Shown here in pieces: positions 1 to 7,821 of a DNA stretch of 39,628 nucleotides. The DNA is from JAHCIE01 sp034431435 (GTDB lineage Bacteria; Chloroflexota; Anaerolineae; Epilineales; JAHCIE01), in the NCBI GenBank assembly GCA_034431435.1, contig DAOUDG010000103.1, forward strand, positions 1 to 39,628, read 5' to 3'. The translations under genes were made by a program, and so were the position numbers. The notes under the pieces were generated by a model, which was not told the DNA's origin, did no database searches, and saw only the letters and a list, made by a program, of their open reading frames with translations. Every line of letters begins with the position of its first letter. Position 1 is the stretch's first letter.

Positions 1-660
1 GGTGGGTGTGGGCGTCGGCGTCGGCGTGGTGGTGGTGGTGGGCGTCGGCGTCGGCGTGGGCGTGGTGGTGGGCGTGGGCGTCGGCGTCGGCGTAGCCGTC
101 GGCGTCGGCGTGTTGGTGGGTGTGGCTGTGGGCGTCGGCGTCGGCGTATCCGTCGGCGTCGGCGTGTTGGTGGGTGTGTCTGTTGGCGTCGGCGTCGGCG
201 TGTTGGTGGGCGTGTCTGTCGGCGTCGGCGTCGGCGTCGGCGTATCCGTCGGCGTCGGCGTATTGGTAGGCGTATCCGTCGGCGTCGCGGTCGCGGTCGC
301 CGTTGGCGTGGGATAGGCCGTCTGCGTGGGCGTCGGATAGCCCGTGTTGGTGGGTGTCGGCGTCGGCAACGTCGGCGTCGGCGTCGGGTAGGCTGTGTTG
401 GTCGGCGTCGGCGTGTTAGTGGGTGTCGGCGTCGCCAGGGTCACGCCGACCGTCGGCGTCGCGGTAGACGTGGCTGTGTCGGTCGCGGTGGGTGTCGGCG
501 TGGGCGTCTCGGTAGCGAAGATACCCGGCGTCTCGGTTGGCGTTGGCGACGGCGTGTTGGTGCTCGTCGGCGTGTTGGTGGGTGTGTTCGTCGATGTCGG
601 AGTATTGGTCGGCGTCGACGTATTGGTGGCCGTCAGTGACGGGGTCGGGGTCGGGGTTGG
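1..660 (-). repeat. Degenerate hexamer/trinucleotide low-complexity repeat encoding (TP)n
   Basis: On the plus strand this reads as GGCGTC, GGCGTG, GGTGGG and similar hexamers for about 660 bases. On the minus strand every hexamer is an ACN-CCN codon pair, giving Thr-Pro repeats, with islands such as TNTPTP and TDTPTN. Synonymous third positions vary, so the array is kept at the protein level and is not a recent perfect DNA expansion. Such arrays are prone to length change by slippage and to misassembly. Confidence 0.85.
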
Positions 661-1341
661 CGTCCTGAATACAACGGGCGTCACGGTCCAGGTGCGGCGC
701 GCCGCCTGGTTGAACCACAACGTGCAGCACCACCCCCACTGCTCCTCGGAGACGTCGATCTGGTTGTACCAGCCCTGCCAGCCGGCGGGATATGTAAACT
801 TCAGCGTGTAGGCCTGGGGGGTATCCAGACCCAGGAAGTCCCACAGGCCATCGGCGCCGGTGAAAGTCGTAGCGATGAGCGTCGCGCCCTGGTACAGATC
901 GACCTTCACCCCTGGCAAGCCAGGCTCGCCAGGGTCGGGGCGGTTGTTGGGCAGCTCATCCGCCCAGATGAGACCGCTGAGGCGGCCATTGTTGCCCACG
1001 CAGCCCAGGGTGCCGCCCTGACACGGTTGGGTCATGGGTGCGGCGGGCGTCGCCGTCATGGCCGGGTCGGCCGATGGCGCCGAGCCTTCACGCTCGGGCT
1101 TGCGAGCGTCGTCCTTGTCGTTGGCGCTGCGCAACTTGACCGCCGTGGGCTTGGCAGGGCTTTCTTCGGAGCGGCTGCCAGGCGCGGATTGGGCCGGGTC
1201 GTCGGGGGCGCGTGGCGACGCCTTGGGTGTGCTGCCCGCCGCCGCTGTCGCGGCCTGCGCGGTTGGCAGGCCGGGTAGCAGGACCAATGCCCCCACCAGG
1301 CCCACCATGAGCAGGATGATGATAACGAATGAAGGCCGCAT
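1..1341 (-). CDS. Secreted SdrD B-like protein with long Thr/Pro stalk (3' end outside window)
   Basis: The visible 447 codons begin with a signal peptide (MRPSFVIIIILLMVGLVGAL, cleavage probably after AQA near residue 30). A charged low-complexity linker follows, to about residue 105. Then comes one SdrD B-like / Cna-B-type beta-sandwich (about residues 110-200), with the typical LSGLIWADE, NRPDPGEPGLPGVKV and TGADGLWDF segments. From about residue 225 to the window edge the protein is almost pure Thr-Pro with occasional Asn, Ser and Ala. The family domain is usually a surface-protein module, so a cell-surface or secreted stalked protein is likely; its terminal domain or anchor lies outside the window. 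ATG at 1341 was chosen because AGGAGG lies 7 nt upstream; the in-frame ATG at 1347 touches that site. The reading frame stays open through a run of six C near 815, so no frameshift is needed. Confidence 0.85.
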   Translation of the reverse strand, partial: MRPSFVIIILLMVGLVGALVLLPGLPTAQAATAAAGSTPKASPRAPDDPAQSAPGSRSEESPAKPTAVKLRSANDKDDARKPEREGSAPSADPAMTATPAAPMTQPCQGGTLGCVGNNGRLSGLIWADELPNNRPDPGEPGLPGVKVDLYQGATLIATTFTGADGLWDFLGLDTPQAYTLKFTYPAGWQGWYNQIDVSEEQWGWCCTLWFNQAARRTWTVTPVVFRTPTPTPTPSLTATNTSTPTNTPTSTNTPTNTPTSTNTPSPTPTETPGIFATETPTPTPTATDTATSTATPTVGVTLATPTPTNTPTPTNTAYPTPTPTLPTPTPTNTGYPTPTQTAYPTPTATATATPTDTPTNTPTPTDTPTPTPTPTDTPTNTPTPTPTDTPTNTPTPTDTPTPTPTATPTNTPTPTATPTPTPTPTTTPTPTPTPTTTTTPTPTPTPT

Positions 1342-1799
1342 GAACATGCCTCCTTAGGCCTGCCGAGCGGGCAGGCGGTCGGCGCGAGGGCCGCGGAGGT
1401 TGATCCTCCGCTCTCACCGAACTCGCATCACGATGCCGCTGGGGGCTTACCGGCTCGGGGGGACGGGAAGAGGCAGCGGATCCGAGCGGGCGCACAAGAG
1501 GTTTATCGAGTCGGCCCCGAAAACCTTGACAATCAGAACGATATTCGAGGGCCAAAAGATACGCCTGTCTGCATGTCCCCTACGCGTGCCAGCGGCAGGG
1601 CGGTGGGAAAGGGGCAGCGGGCATGGCGTGCCCGGAGATTAACGACGTTCTCATTTTACCGTAAACTTGTCAGCGACGCAAGGGGCTAGGCCGCCCAATT
1701 TGCCCCCACGTAGCAAATCCGCGCAATTCATAGCAAATCGGGACACTCGGCCGCCACGCCCGGCGGCGAATGTCCCGATAGGTATCCAGGGCGAAACCG
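1342..1799. other. Intergenic region with two leader hairpins
   Basis: No credible gene lies in these 458 bases. Two perfect hairpins sit in the leader of the stalk-protein gene just upstream of its Shine-Dalgarno. One is a 7-bp stem at 1358-1364/1370-1376 (GCCTGCC/GGCAGGC); the other is a 7-bp stem at 1393-1399/1405-1411 (GCGGAGG/CCTCCGC). A weak minus-strand -35-like TTGTCA is at 1527-1532. Toward the other end the 9-mer TAGCAAATC occurs twice (1711-1719, 1731-1739), and a terminator-like hairpin follows. I do not recognise a known riboswitch class. Confidence 0.5.
1739..1777 (-). terminator. Hairpin downstream of the hydroxyacid dehydrogenase
   Basis: An outer 7-bp stem CGGGACA/TGTCCCG (1739-1745/1771-1777) encloses an inner GCCGCC/GGCGGC stem (1750-1755/1762-1767). 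It lies 22 bases past the stop codon of the dehydrogenase gene. There is no clear U-tract, so termination is inferred from position and stability only. Confidence 0.5.
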
Positions 1800-2786
1800 C
1801 TACGCTTTCGAGGCGCGTACCTCAGGGTTCACCGTGTTGGGCAGCGGCTCGCCGCGCAGGCCCGCCAGGAGGTTGTCCGCCGCCATGCTCGACATGCGGT
1901 TACGGGTCGTGACACTAGCGCTGCCGATATGGGGCACAATGAGACAGTTCTCCAGGGTCAGCAGCGGGTCATCCATCGGAATAGGCTCAGGATCAGTAAC
2001 ATCGAGCGCGGCATAGCCAATCTTGCCATCGCGCAACGCCTCATACAGCGCACGCTGATCGATGATGGGGCCACGAGCCGAGTTCACCAGCACGGCGGTC
2101 GGCTTCATCTTCTCGAATTGGGCTGTCGAGAACAGGTGGCGCGTCGCCGGCAAGAGCGGCGTATGGATGGAGATGAAGTCCGACTCTTCAAGCAGGCGGT
2201 CAAAGTCGACGCCGGTCACGCCCAGCTTCTCGTCAACCGCCGGCGGGGCCTGCGTGTCATAGTATAGCACACGCATGTCGAAGCCCTTCGCGCGGCGCGC
2301 CATAGCCTGACCGATACGCCCGATGCCGACAATGCCCAGCGTTGCGCCGTAGATGTCCGGCCCCATCAGCAGTAGCGGCCCCCAGGTCGTCCACTTCCCG
2401 GCCCGCACGTAGCGCTCGCCCTCGCTGATGCGTCGCGCCCCCGCCATCAGTAGCGCGAAGGCCAGGTCAGCGGTCGTCTCGGTGAGGACGCCCGGCGTGT
2501 TACCGACCGGGATGCCCCGGCGCGTGCAGGCCGCGACATCGATGTTGTCGAAGCCGACAGCCATGTTGCTCACCACGCGCAGCCTGGGCGCCGCGTCGAG
2601 AAGTTCGTCATTGATACGCTCGGTTAGCAGGCAGAAGATACCCTCGATGTCGCGCACCTTCTGCAACAGGACATCCCGCGGGATGGGTTGGTCCTCGTCC
2701 CAGAGGTCGACATCGGCGACCTCGCGAAGCTTCTGGACGCCTGACTCGGGCACGCGGCGGGTCACCAAAACTTTGGGCTTGGCCAT
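1800..2786 (-). CDS. D-2-hydroxyacid dehydrogenase (glyoxylate/hydroxypyruvate reductase type)
   Basis: 328 aa, full length for the NAD(P)-dependent D-isomer 2-hydroxyacid dehydrogenase family. These enzymes reduce 2-oxoacids such as glyoxylate or hydroxypyruvate in the cytoplasm. Visible landmarks are the N-terminal catalytic-domain segment NMAVGFDNIDV, the Rossmann motif GIVGIGRIGQ, the substrate-binding NSARGPIIDQ segment, and HIGSAS, which carries the catalytic His. The start has AAGGAG 7 nt upstream. It lies 11 bases behind the alpha/beta hydrolase gene and is probably the last gene of the operon that starts near 6620. The family alone does not fix the substrate; glyoxylate reductase (GyaR-like) is the best guess, and 3-phosphoglycerate dehydrogenase is less likely because there is no C-terminal ACT domain. 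Confidence 0.88.
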   Translation of the reverse strand: MAKPKVLVTRRVPESGVQKLREVADVDLWDEDQPIPRDVLLQKVRDIEGIFCLLTERINDELLDAAPRLRVVSNMAVGFDNIDVAACTRRGIPVGNTPGVLTETTADLAFALLMAGARRISEGERYVRAGKWTTWGPLLLMGPDIYGATLGIVGIGRIGQAMARRAKGFDMRVLYYDTQAPPAVDEKLGVTGVDFDRLLEESDFISIHTPLLPATRHLFSTAQFEKMKPTAVLVNSARGPIIDQRALYEALRDGKIGYAALDVTDPEPIPMDDPLLTLENCLIVPHIGSASVTTRNRMSSMAADNLLAGLRGEPLPNTVNPEVRASKA

Positions 2787-2797
2787 GACTCGGCTCC

Positions 2798-3748
2798 TTA
2801 CAGTGGCGGTGAGATAGCAGACGACAGGCCGCCGTTGGTGACGCTCGCGGGCGGCCGGGTAACCTGGGGCAGCGACGAGGCCTCATCCAGCCAGGTCAGC
2901 AAGACACGGTTGAAGGAGGCGGCTTTTTCGAGCATTGGCAGGTGACCCGCGCCGTCCCAGACGTGCAGTTGCGCGCCAGGAATCCGGGCCAGAGCATCCA
3001 GCCCCTGCTCAAAGGGCAGGATGCGATCCTGGCGGCCCCAGACGACGAGGGTCGGAAAGTCGTAGATATCCATCAGGTGCGGAACAACATCCACGATGTG
3101 GCGCTTGACGCCCCAGATGTCGATACCCGCCCGCAACACTTCCAGGAAGGCGCGTCGCGAATCAGGTTGGCGCATGATGTCTACGAGCGCGCTGACCCAG
3201 GACGACGGGACGTCGCGGGGGGCGGAGAACAGGTGGCGCATGAGGTAGTGCATGCCCCGGTCGCCCAGGTTGACCATCAACTCACCCACCAGCGGTAGCG
3301 ACATCAGGCGGAACAGCCACGTCACCTGCTTGCCAAAGCCGGCCGAGTCGACCAACGTGACGCTCTGCGCTCGCCGGGGGTGGCGCACCGCCGTTACCAT
3401 CACCAGCAGCCCGCCCATCGAGTTGCCGACCCAGTGGACGCTGTCCAGGCCCACGGCATCCAGGAACCCTGCCATAAAGTCGGCCACGTTGTTGAGGTTG
3501 TAGTCGAACCCATGCGGCTTGTCGGTGCGACCGAAGCCAACGAGATCGACGGCGTACACGCGAAAACGGCCGGCGATGGCGGCCAGGTTACGCACCCAGT
3601 ACTCTACCGACGCGCCGATGCCGTGCACGAAGACCACCGCCGGCCCACTGTCGCCCACCTGCCAGTATCGGGTGCGAACGCCGTTCACGTCCACATAGCG
3701 GTCATGGAAGTGAGTCAGTTCCCATGGAACCCGTGATTCTGTCATCAC
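2798..3748 (-). CDS. Alpha/beta hydrolase
   Basis: 316 aa with the complete alpha/beta hydrolase fold order. The oxyanion-hole HG is in FVHGIGASVEYW, the nucleophile elbow is VGNSMGG (Ser near residue 110), the catalytic Asp is in VVWGRQDRILPF, and the catalytic His is in GAGHLPMLE. The VDLVGFGRTDKP segment is typical of the broad esterase / C-C hydrolase group. No signal peptide is present, so it is cytoplasmic. Two adjacent starts are possible, GTG at 3748 or ATG at 3745; the GAGGTG upstream fits GTG slightly better. It sits between the M32 carboxypeptidase and the hydroxyacid dehydrogenase in the same direction. The natural substrate cannot be read from the sequence. Confidence 0.87.
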   Translation of the reverse strand: MMTESRVPWELTHFHDRYVDVNGVRTRYWQVGDSGPAVVFVHGIGASVEYWVRNLAAIAGRFRVYAVDLVGFGRTDKPHGFDYNLNNVADFMAGFLDAVGLDSVHWVGNSMGGLLVMVTAVRHPRRAQSVTLVDSAGFGKQVTWLFRLMSLPLVGELMVNLGDRGMHYLMRHLFSAPRDVPSSWVSALVDIMRQPDSRRAFLEVLRAGIDIWGVKRHIVDVVPHLMDIYDFPTLVVWGRQDRILPFEQGLDALARIPGAQLHVWDGAGHLPMLEKAASFNRVLLTWLDEASSLPQVTRPPASVTNGGLSSAISPPL

Positions 3749-3790
3749 CTAGCCACCTCGAGGCCCTGCGCGCGGAGCGCCGCCCCGCCG

Positions 3791-3808
3791 CGCCCCACGC
3801 TGGGGGCG
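3791..3808 (-). terminator. Small GC hairpin between M32 peptidase and hydrolase genes
   Basis: CGCCCC (3791-3796) pairs with GGGGCG (3803-3808) in the 69-base gap between two genes that run the same way. There is no U-tract, so it may attenuate, process or do nothing; I do not take it as breaking the operon. Confidence 0.25.
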
Positions 3809-3817
3809 AGGGGGCGA

Positions 3818-5335
3818 CTAAAGACCGTAGAGCGCGCCAAACTTCTCGTTCAAATAGCGCGAAAAGAACGACGGATTGAGAGGCTGCCCCGTGGCCCGCT
3901 CGACTAGGGCCGGTGTTGGGTAGGTCCGCCCGTGAGCATGCACGTTGTCGCGTAGCCAGTCCAGGATGAAACGCAGGTTGCCAGACGCGACGCGGGCGTC
4001 AAAGTCGGGGTAACGGTCGCGTAGGGTGTAGTAGAGCTGCGCGCCGATCAGGTTACCCAGGGAGTAAGTGGGGAAGTAGCCGATCCCGCCCGACCCCCAA
4101 TGAATGTCCTGCAAGACGCCCTGGGTGTCGGATGGCGGGGTCACGCCAAGATAGGCGCGCATCTTCTCATTCCACGCCGCGGGCAGGTCAGCGACGGCCA
4201 GATTCCCCTCCACCAGAGCGCGCTCCAGTTCGAAGCGCAGAATGATATGCAGGTTATACGTCACCTCGTCGGCCTCGATGCGAATCAGCGACGGCTCGAC
4301 GCGGTTGATGGCCCGATAGAAGCGCTCGGTGTCAGCGGCGTGTAGCTGGCGCGGGAACGTCGCCACCAGGACCGGGAAGTAGTGATTCCAGAAAGCGCGG
4401 CTGCGGCCGACGAAGTTCTCCCACAGCCGTGATTGGGACTCGTGCATGCCCATTGAAGGCGCATTGGCCAGCGGCGTGCGCGCCAGAGCCGGATCGAAGC
4501 CCAACTCGTACAGGGCATGGCCGCCCTCGTGGATGGACGAGAAGAGGGCCGATGTTAGCAGCGATGGCTCGACGCGCGTCGTGACGCGCACGTCGAAGGG
4601 GGGACCGACACTCTGGGTGAACGGGTGCGTCGACCTGTCCTGGCGGCCCGCATCAAACTCGTAGCCCATGTCGCGCAGGATGCGCAGACCGAAATCCCAC
4701 TGACCCGCCTCGTCCCACTTGCCGTCAAGAATCGTGGCATCCACGGCGGGCGATGCCTGGATGCGCCGCAGCACAGCCAGGGTCTCGTCACGTAGCGGGC
4801 CAAATAGCGCGGCGACACGGCGCGCGGTCATGCCTGGCTCATACTCGTCCAGGAGCGCATCGTAGGGCGAGTCCGCGTAGCCGACATGCTCGGCCACCTG
4901 ACGCTGGAGAGCCACCAGATGGGCGAGATCGGGCGCGAAGGCAGCGAAATCGTTGGCCTGCCGCGCGCGCCGCCAGGTTTCGACGCCCCGCGCCTGGGCC
5001 TCGGCCAGGTCGCGCACCAGGGCCTGCGGAACCTTCACCGCCCGGTCGCGCTCGCGCGCCAGTTCGCGCACCAGGGCCTGCTGCGTGGCAGTCAGGGTAT
5101 CGGCGTCATCCTCCAGCGCCGTGAGCAGCTCACCCAAACGCGGCGCCGTCAGCTTCTCGTGGTAGATGCCGGTAAGGGTCGCCAGGTGATGCGCCCGGCC
5201 CCCGCCGCCACGGGGCGGCATCATCACCTCCTGATCCCAACCCAGGAGCGCGATAGCGGCGACAATATCGCTCAAGGTATGGGCCGATGCGGTCAATTCC
5301 GCCAGGGCGGGCGGCGCTGCCAGAGCGGCGGGCAT
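3818..5335 (-). CDS. M32 metallocarboxypeptidase (carboxypeptidase Taq family)
   Basis: 505 aa, the normal length for carboxypeptidase Taq (thermostable carboxypeptidase 1). The zinc motif HEGGHALYELGF is the family's HEXXH. It is followed by MHESQSRLWENFVGRS, the M32 signature containing the downstream zinc-ligand Glu. Further M32 landmarks are LGWDQEVMMPPRG near the N-terminus, DRSTHPFTQSVG before the zinc site, and HWGSGGIGYFPTYSLGNL near the C-terminus. The enzyme removes C-terminal residues with broad specificity and is cytoplasmic. The start ATG has AGGAG 6 nt upstream. It follows the methyltransferase gene by 25 bases and is probably cotranscribed with it. Confidence 0.95.
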   Translation of the reverse strand: MPAALAAPPALAELTASAHTLSDIVAAIALLGWDQEVMMPPRGGGGRAHHLATLTGIYHEKLTAPRLGELLTALEDDADTLTATQQALVRELARERDRAVKVPQALVRDLAEAQARGVETWRRARQANDFAAFAPDLAHLVALQRQVAEHVGYADSPYDALLDEYEPGMTARRVAALFGPLRDETLAVLRRIQASPAVDATILDGKWDEAGQWDFGLRILRDMGYEFDAGRQDRSTHPFTQSVGPPFDVRVTTRVEPSLLTSALFSSIHEGGHALYELGFDPALARTPLANAPSMGMHESQSRLWENFVGRSRAFWNHYFPVLVATFPRQLHAADTERFYRAINRVEPSLIRIEADEVTYNLHIILRFELERALVEGNLAVADLPAAWNEKMRAYLGVTPPSDTQGVLQDIHWGSGGIGYFPTYSLGNLIGAQLYYTLRDRYPDFDARVASGNLRFILDWLRDNVHAHGRTYPTPALVERATGQPLNPSFFSRYLNEKFGALYGL

Positions 5336-5360
5336 GATTGGCTCCTCGTTCCGGGCGGGG

Positions 5361-6155
5361 CTAGCCGCGCTTCACGGCGACCACGATCCCCTCGTGGAGG
5401 GTGAAGCTGCGGCGGCCGTCCTGTTCCGTAGGCGCAAGAAAATCGCGGCTGATCCCGGTGGCCGTCGTGAGCATTGCCCACAACTCGGCCTCGAGACTCG
5501 GCGGCACTCTCATCCGCCCGGTCCAATCGTGAAAGTCCATCGCCTTGTCCAGGGTCTCGACGTGAGTCACGTCCAGCCCTGCCTCGCGGAACATCGCGAC
5601 AAGCTCGCTCAGGGGGAACAGCCAGTGATGCGAGGGGTCGCGGAGGGTCTCGAAACGATTGACGAAGGCAGCCGCCGCCGGGTCCGGCGGCACAATGTTG
5701 TCGACGAAAGCAACCCGACCGCCGGGCTTCAGGACGCGCGCCATCTCGCGCACGGCCTGCGCGGGGTCTGGGAAATGATGCAGGGCAATCCGGCACACCA
5801 CCCGATCGAACGTCTCGTCGGCGGCCGGCAGGCGCTCCGCATCGCCTTCCACAAACTCCACGTTGGTCAAGCCTCGCTCCTGTGCCAGGCGCGACGCAAC
5901 GGGCAGCATGGCCGGCGTCAGGTCCACACCCACAACACGCCGCGCCAGGGGTGCGACCGCCAGGGCCGTATGCCCGGCCGCCGTCGCCACGTCCAGCACC
6001 GTGTGATCAGGGCCTACCTCGGCCAGCTCGACCAGGCGGCCCAGGGATGCCCCCCTGGCGTGGACCGGGCTGACCGCGTAGGCTTCGGCGGCCGGGCCAT
6101 ACTGGGCCTGGACGCGCGCCTTAGTCGTGTCGGCCTGGAGTGCGCCGTCGCTCAC
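5361..6155 (-). CDS. Class I SAM-dependent methyltransferase (Methyltransf_11/UbiE-like)
   Basis: 264 aa from the GTG at 6155, which overlaps the upstream stop codon as GTGA; the longer frame upstream of it lies inside the neighbouring gene. Motif I is VLDVATAAGHTALAVAP. The acidic strand-2 end is VVGVDLTPAML, and motif II/post I includes FVEGDAERLPAADETFDRVVCR. A LHHFPDPAQAVREMARVLKPGGRVAFVD segment completes the UbiE/Methyltransf_11 pattern. The AdoMet-binding core is intact; the acceptor substrate is unknown. Motif I has ATAAG where DxGxG is usual, which is common in this subfamily. The tight overlap with a Trm112-like protein gene is notable because Trm112 proteins activate methyltransferases in eukaryotes and archaea. 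Confidence 0.9.
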   Translation of the reverse strand: MSDGALQADTTKARVQAQYGPAAEAYAVSPVHARGASLGRLVELAEVGPDHTVLDVATAAGHTALAVAPLARRVVGVDLTPAMLPVASRLAQERGLTNVEFVEGDAERLPAADETFDRVVCRIALHHFPDPAQAVREMARVLKPGGRVAFVDNIVPPDPAAAAFVNRFETLRDPSHHWLFPLSELVAMFREAGLDVTHVETLDKAMDFHDWTGRMRVPPSLEAELWAMLTTATGISRDFLAPTEQDGRRSFTLHEGIVVAVKRG

Positions 6156-6541
6156 GCGTGACCGTTGTCGCTCGGGACGGTGGCGAGACTCGCGTCGCGA
6201 TACTTTTCCCCCACCTCCGGCAGCATGATGGGGATGCCGGTCACGATGGGATAGCGGCGGCCGGTGCGGCGATTGACGAGCCACTTGCCATCCACCAGTT
6301 CCAGAGGCTGCTTGTCGACCGGATCGACGAGAATCTCTAGCAAGTCTGGCGCGACTTCGCCGCCCAGGTCGGCCTCATTGATGGTCAGGCCATCGTCGCC
6401 GCCCATGAGAGGGCCGGGCGCGGGGGCGAAGGACTCGCCCACAGGCGACTCACTCTCGGATGGGAAGAAGAAGCGGCGCACCAGGAAGAACACACCAAAA
6501 CCAATACCAATCCCCAGCAGGATGCGGAACAACCGGCCCAT
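6152..6541 (-). CDS. Membrane-anchored Trm112-like protein lacking zinc cysteines
   Basis: 129 aa. Residues about 4-26 (LFRILLGIGIGFGVFFLVRR) form one membrane segment, followed by an acidic, Pro-rich linker. The C-terminal half resembles the Trm112p/UPF0434 fold: DLLEILVDPVDKQPLELV, then WLVNRRTGRRYPIVTGIPIMLPE. In canonical members the first segment carries Cys pairs (CPxCxxPL); here those positions are not Cys, so zinc binding is probably lost. RBS AGGAG lies 5 nt before the ATG. It is the first gene of the proposed operon and overlaps the methyltransferase start by 4 nt. Family assignment rests on the pattern PLEL...NRxxGRRYPIxxGIPIML, which is distinctive. A function as methyltransferase partner is inference. 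Confidence 0.75.
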   Translation of the reverse strand: MGRLFRILLGIGIGFGVFFLVRRFFFPSESESPVGESFAPAPGPLMGGDDGLTINEADLGGEVAPDLLEILVDPVDKQPLELVDGKWLVNRRTGRRYPIVTGIPIMLPEVGEKYRDASLATVPSDNGHA

Positions 6542-6625
6542 GTATTGTATCTCCTCTCAACATCTGAAGTCGCAGCAGGAGTGCGGCAATCGAGACTCTG
6601 TCGCCCACGCCGCCCTCAATAGCAC

Positions 6626-6654
6626 ATTGTCGCCATTTTAGCCCGCGCAGTCAA
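6626..6654 (-). promoter_or_regulatory. Sigma-70-type promoter for Trm112-like/methyltransferase operon
   Basis: On the minus strand TTGACT (6649-6654) and GACAAT (6626-6631) are separated by 17 bp. The predicted start is about 75 bases upstream of the Trm112-like ATG. Confidence 0.6.
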
Positions 6655-6693
6655 CCTGTGGCGGACGGCGCAGGACGAGGGGCCAACAAGATA

Positions 6694-6712
6694 GCCGCGC
6701 CGACGGCGCGGC
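6694..6712 (-). terminator. Terminator of the ABC importer operon
   Basis: A perfect 8-bp stem GCCGCGCC/GGCGCGGC with a 3-nt loop lies 34 bases past the stop codon of the ATPase gene. On the minus strand it is followed by TATCTTGTT, a partial U-tract. Confidence 0.65.
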
Positions 6713-6745
6713 CGATGGTAGACAGGGGCATCCCTCCTGGGCAGA

Positions 6746-7819
6746 TCAGGCGGGGAGGACGTACACCGTTTCCGGGAGAAGCTCGACACGCACCGCGTCG
6801 TCGCGGGCAAAGACGGCCGGGCGCAGGGGGTTCGTGTCGACCACGGCCAGCCGCGACCCCGCCACGTCCACCTCGTAATCGACCTGCGAGCCGAGGTAGG
6901 CGATGCGTCGCACCTCGCCCGGCACGCCCTCGCCCCCAGGCGTGAGGCGGATGCCTTCGGGGCGCACCACCAGAACCACTTCCTCCCCGGCCGCAATGGC
7001 GCGCTCCGGCCCAGGCACGTCGAAGGCTCGCCCCCAGGCTTCCACCTGCAATCGCCCATTGGAGGCGGCCAGCGCACGGGCTGGAATGAAGTTGGCCTGG
7101 CCAATGAAGTCGGCGACAAAGCGGTTGGCGGGGCGCTGGTAGAGTTCCTCGGCCGCCCCGATCTGCTGGACCCGGCCGTTCGCCATGACCACGATGCGAT
7201 CGGACATGGACATGGCCTCGTGCTGGTCGTGAGTGACGTAGATAGACGTGATGTGCAGGTCCTGCTGCAACGCGCGAATATCGCCACGCATCTGGACGCG
7301 CAGCTTGGCGTCGAGGTTCGACAGCGGCTCGTCGAAGAGCAATACCTTCGGCTCCATGACCAGCGCGCGCGCCAGAGCCACCCGCTGCTGCTGGCCGCCG
7401 GATAGCTGGTTCGGGGCGCGCTTCTCCAGGCCATTGAGATCGACCATGTCAAGGACCTGCCCCACCCGCTGCTTGACCTCGGCCTGGCTGAGCTTGCGAA
7501 TCTTTAGCCCATAGGCGATATTCTCGAACACAGTCAGATGCGGAAAGATGGCGTAGCTCTGGAACACCATGGACATGTCACGCTGGTGGGGTGGGACGTG
7601 GGTCAGGTCCGCGCCGTCAAGGACGATGCGCCCGCTGGTGGGAAACTCGAAGCCGGCGATGAGGCGCAGGGTGGTGGTCTTACCACAGCCGGAGGGGCCG
7701 AGGAGCGTGACGAACTCGCCACGGGCGATGTCCAGGGCGACGTCATCGACGGCCGTGACGTCGCCCGCGCCGCCCCGCGCCGGGAACCGCTTCGTGACGT
7801 GTTCCAGAGTCAGGTACAT
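6746..7819 (-). CDS. ABC transporter ATP-binding protein (FbpC/PotA type)
   Basis: 357 aa from the ATG at 7819; the longer open frame upstream is inside the permease gene. Walker A GPSGCGKTT is at about residues 41-49. The Q-loop is VFQSYAIFP, the signature LSGGQQQR is at 139-146, Walker B VLLFDEP is at 159-165, and the switch His is in YVTHDQHE. The C-terminal roughly 110 residues form the TOBE/OB region typical of CUT1/Fe3+/polyamine importer ATPases (VVRPEGIRL, YLGSQVDYEV). It energises the permease encoded 2 bases upstream. The three-gene order (binding protein, permease, ATPase) matches ferric-iron (FbpABC) importers; thiamine or 2-aminoethylphosphonate importers share this architecture. 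Confidence 0.95.
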   Translation of the reverse strand: MYLTLEHVTKRFPARGGAGDVTAVDDVALDIARGEFVTLLGPSGCGKTTTLRLIAGFEFPTSGRIVLDGADLTHVPPHQRDMSMVFQSYAIFPHLTVFENIAYGLKIRKLSQAEVKQRVGQVLDMVDLNGLEKRAPNQLSGGQQQRVALARALVMEPKVLLFDEPLSNLDAKLRVQMRGDIRALQQDLHITSIYVTHDQHEAMSMSDRIVVMANGRVQQIGAAEELYQRPANRFVADFIGQANFIPARALAASNGRLQVEAWGRAFDVPGPERAIAAGEEVVLVVRPEGIRLTPGGEGVPGEVRRIAYLGSQVDYEVDVAGSRLAVVDTNPLRPAVFARDDAVRVELLPETVYVLPA

Positions 7820-7821
7820 GC

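Noticed and set aside
1..660. CRISPR-like or VNTR-type spacer array in the regular GGCGTC repeats
   Set aside because: There are no unique spacers; every unit is a Thr-Pro codon pair in one long minus-strand frame that follows a signal peptide and a beta-sandwich domain.
2..811. Plus-strand frames rich in Val and Gly over the repeat
   Set aside because: They are the antisense reading of the Thr/Pro codons and have no RBS or recognisable domain.
805..830. Possible frameshift in the stalk gene at a run of six C on the minus strand
   Set aside because: With six C counted, the Cna-B-like domain continues as LGLDTPQAYTLKFTYP into the Thr/Pro stalk in one frame; only the shadow frame shifts.
1342..1660. 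Known riboswitch upstream of the stalk-protein gene
   Set aside because: I compared the hairpin layout from memory with TPP, cobalamin, c-di-GMP and ydaO types and found no matching conserved cores.
4886..6340. Long plus-strand open frames opposite the M32 peptidase and methyltransferase genes
   Set aside because: They are GC-driven antisense frames of Arg/Gly/Ala-rich composition; the minus-strand genes carry full family motifs and RBSs.
6542..6745. A gene in the gap between the ABC ATPase and Trm112-like genes
   Set aside because: The frames there are antisense or GC artefacts; the region is explained by a terminator and a promoter.
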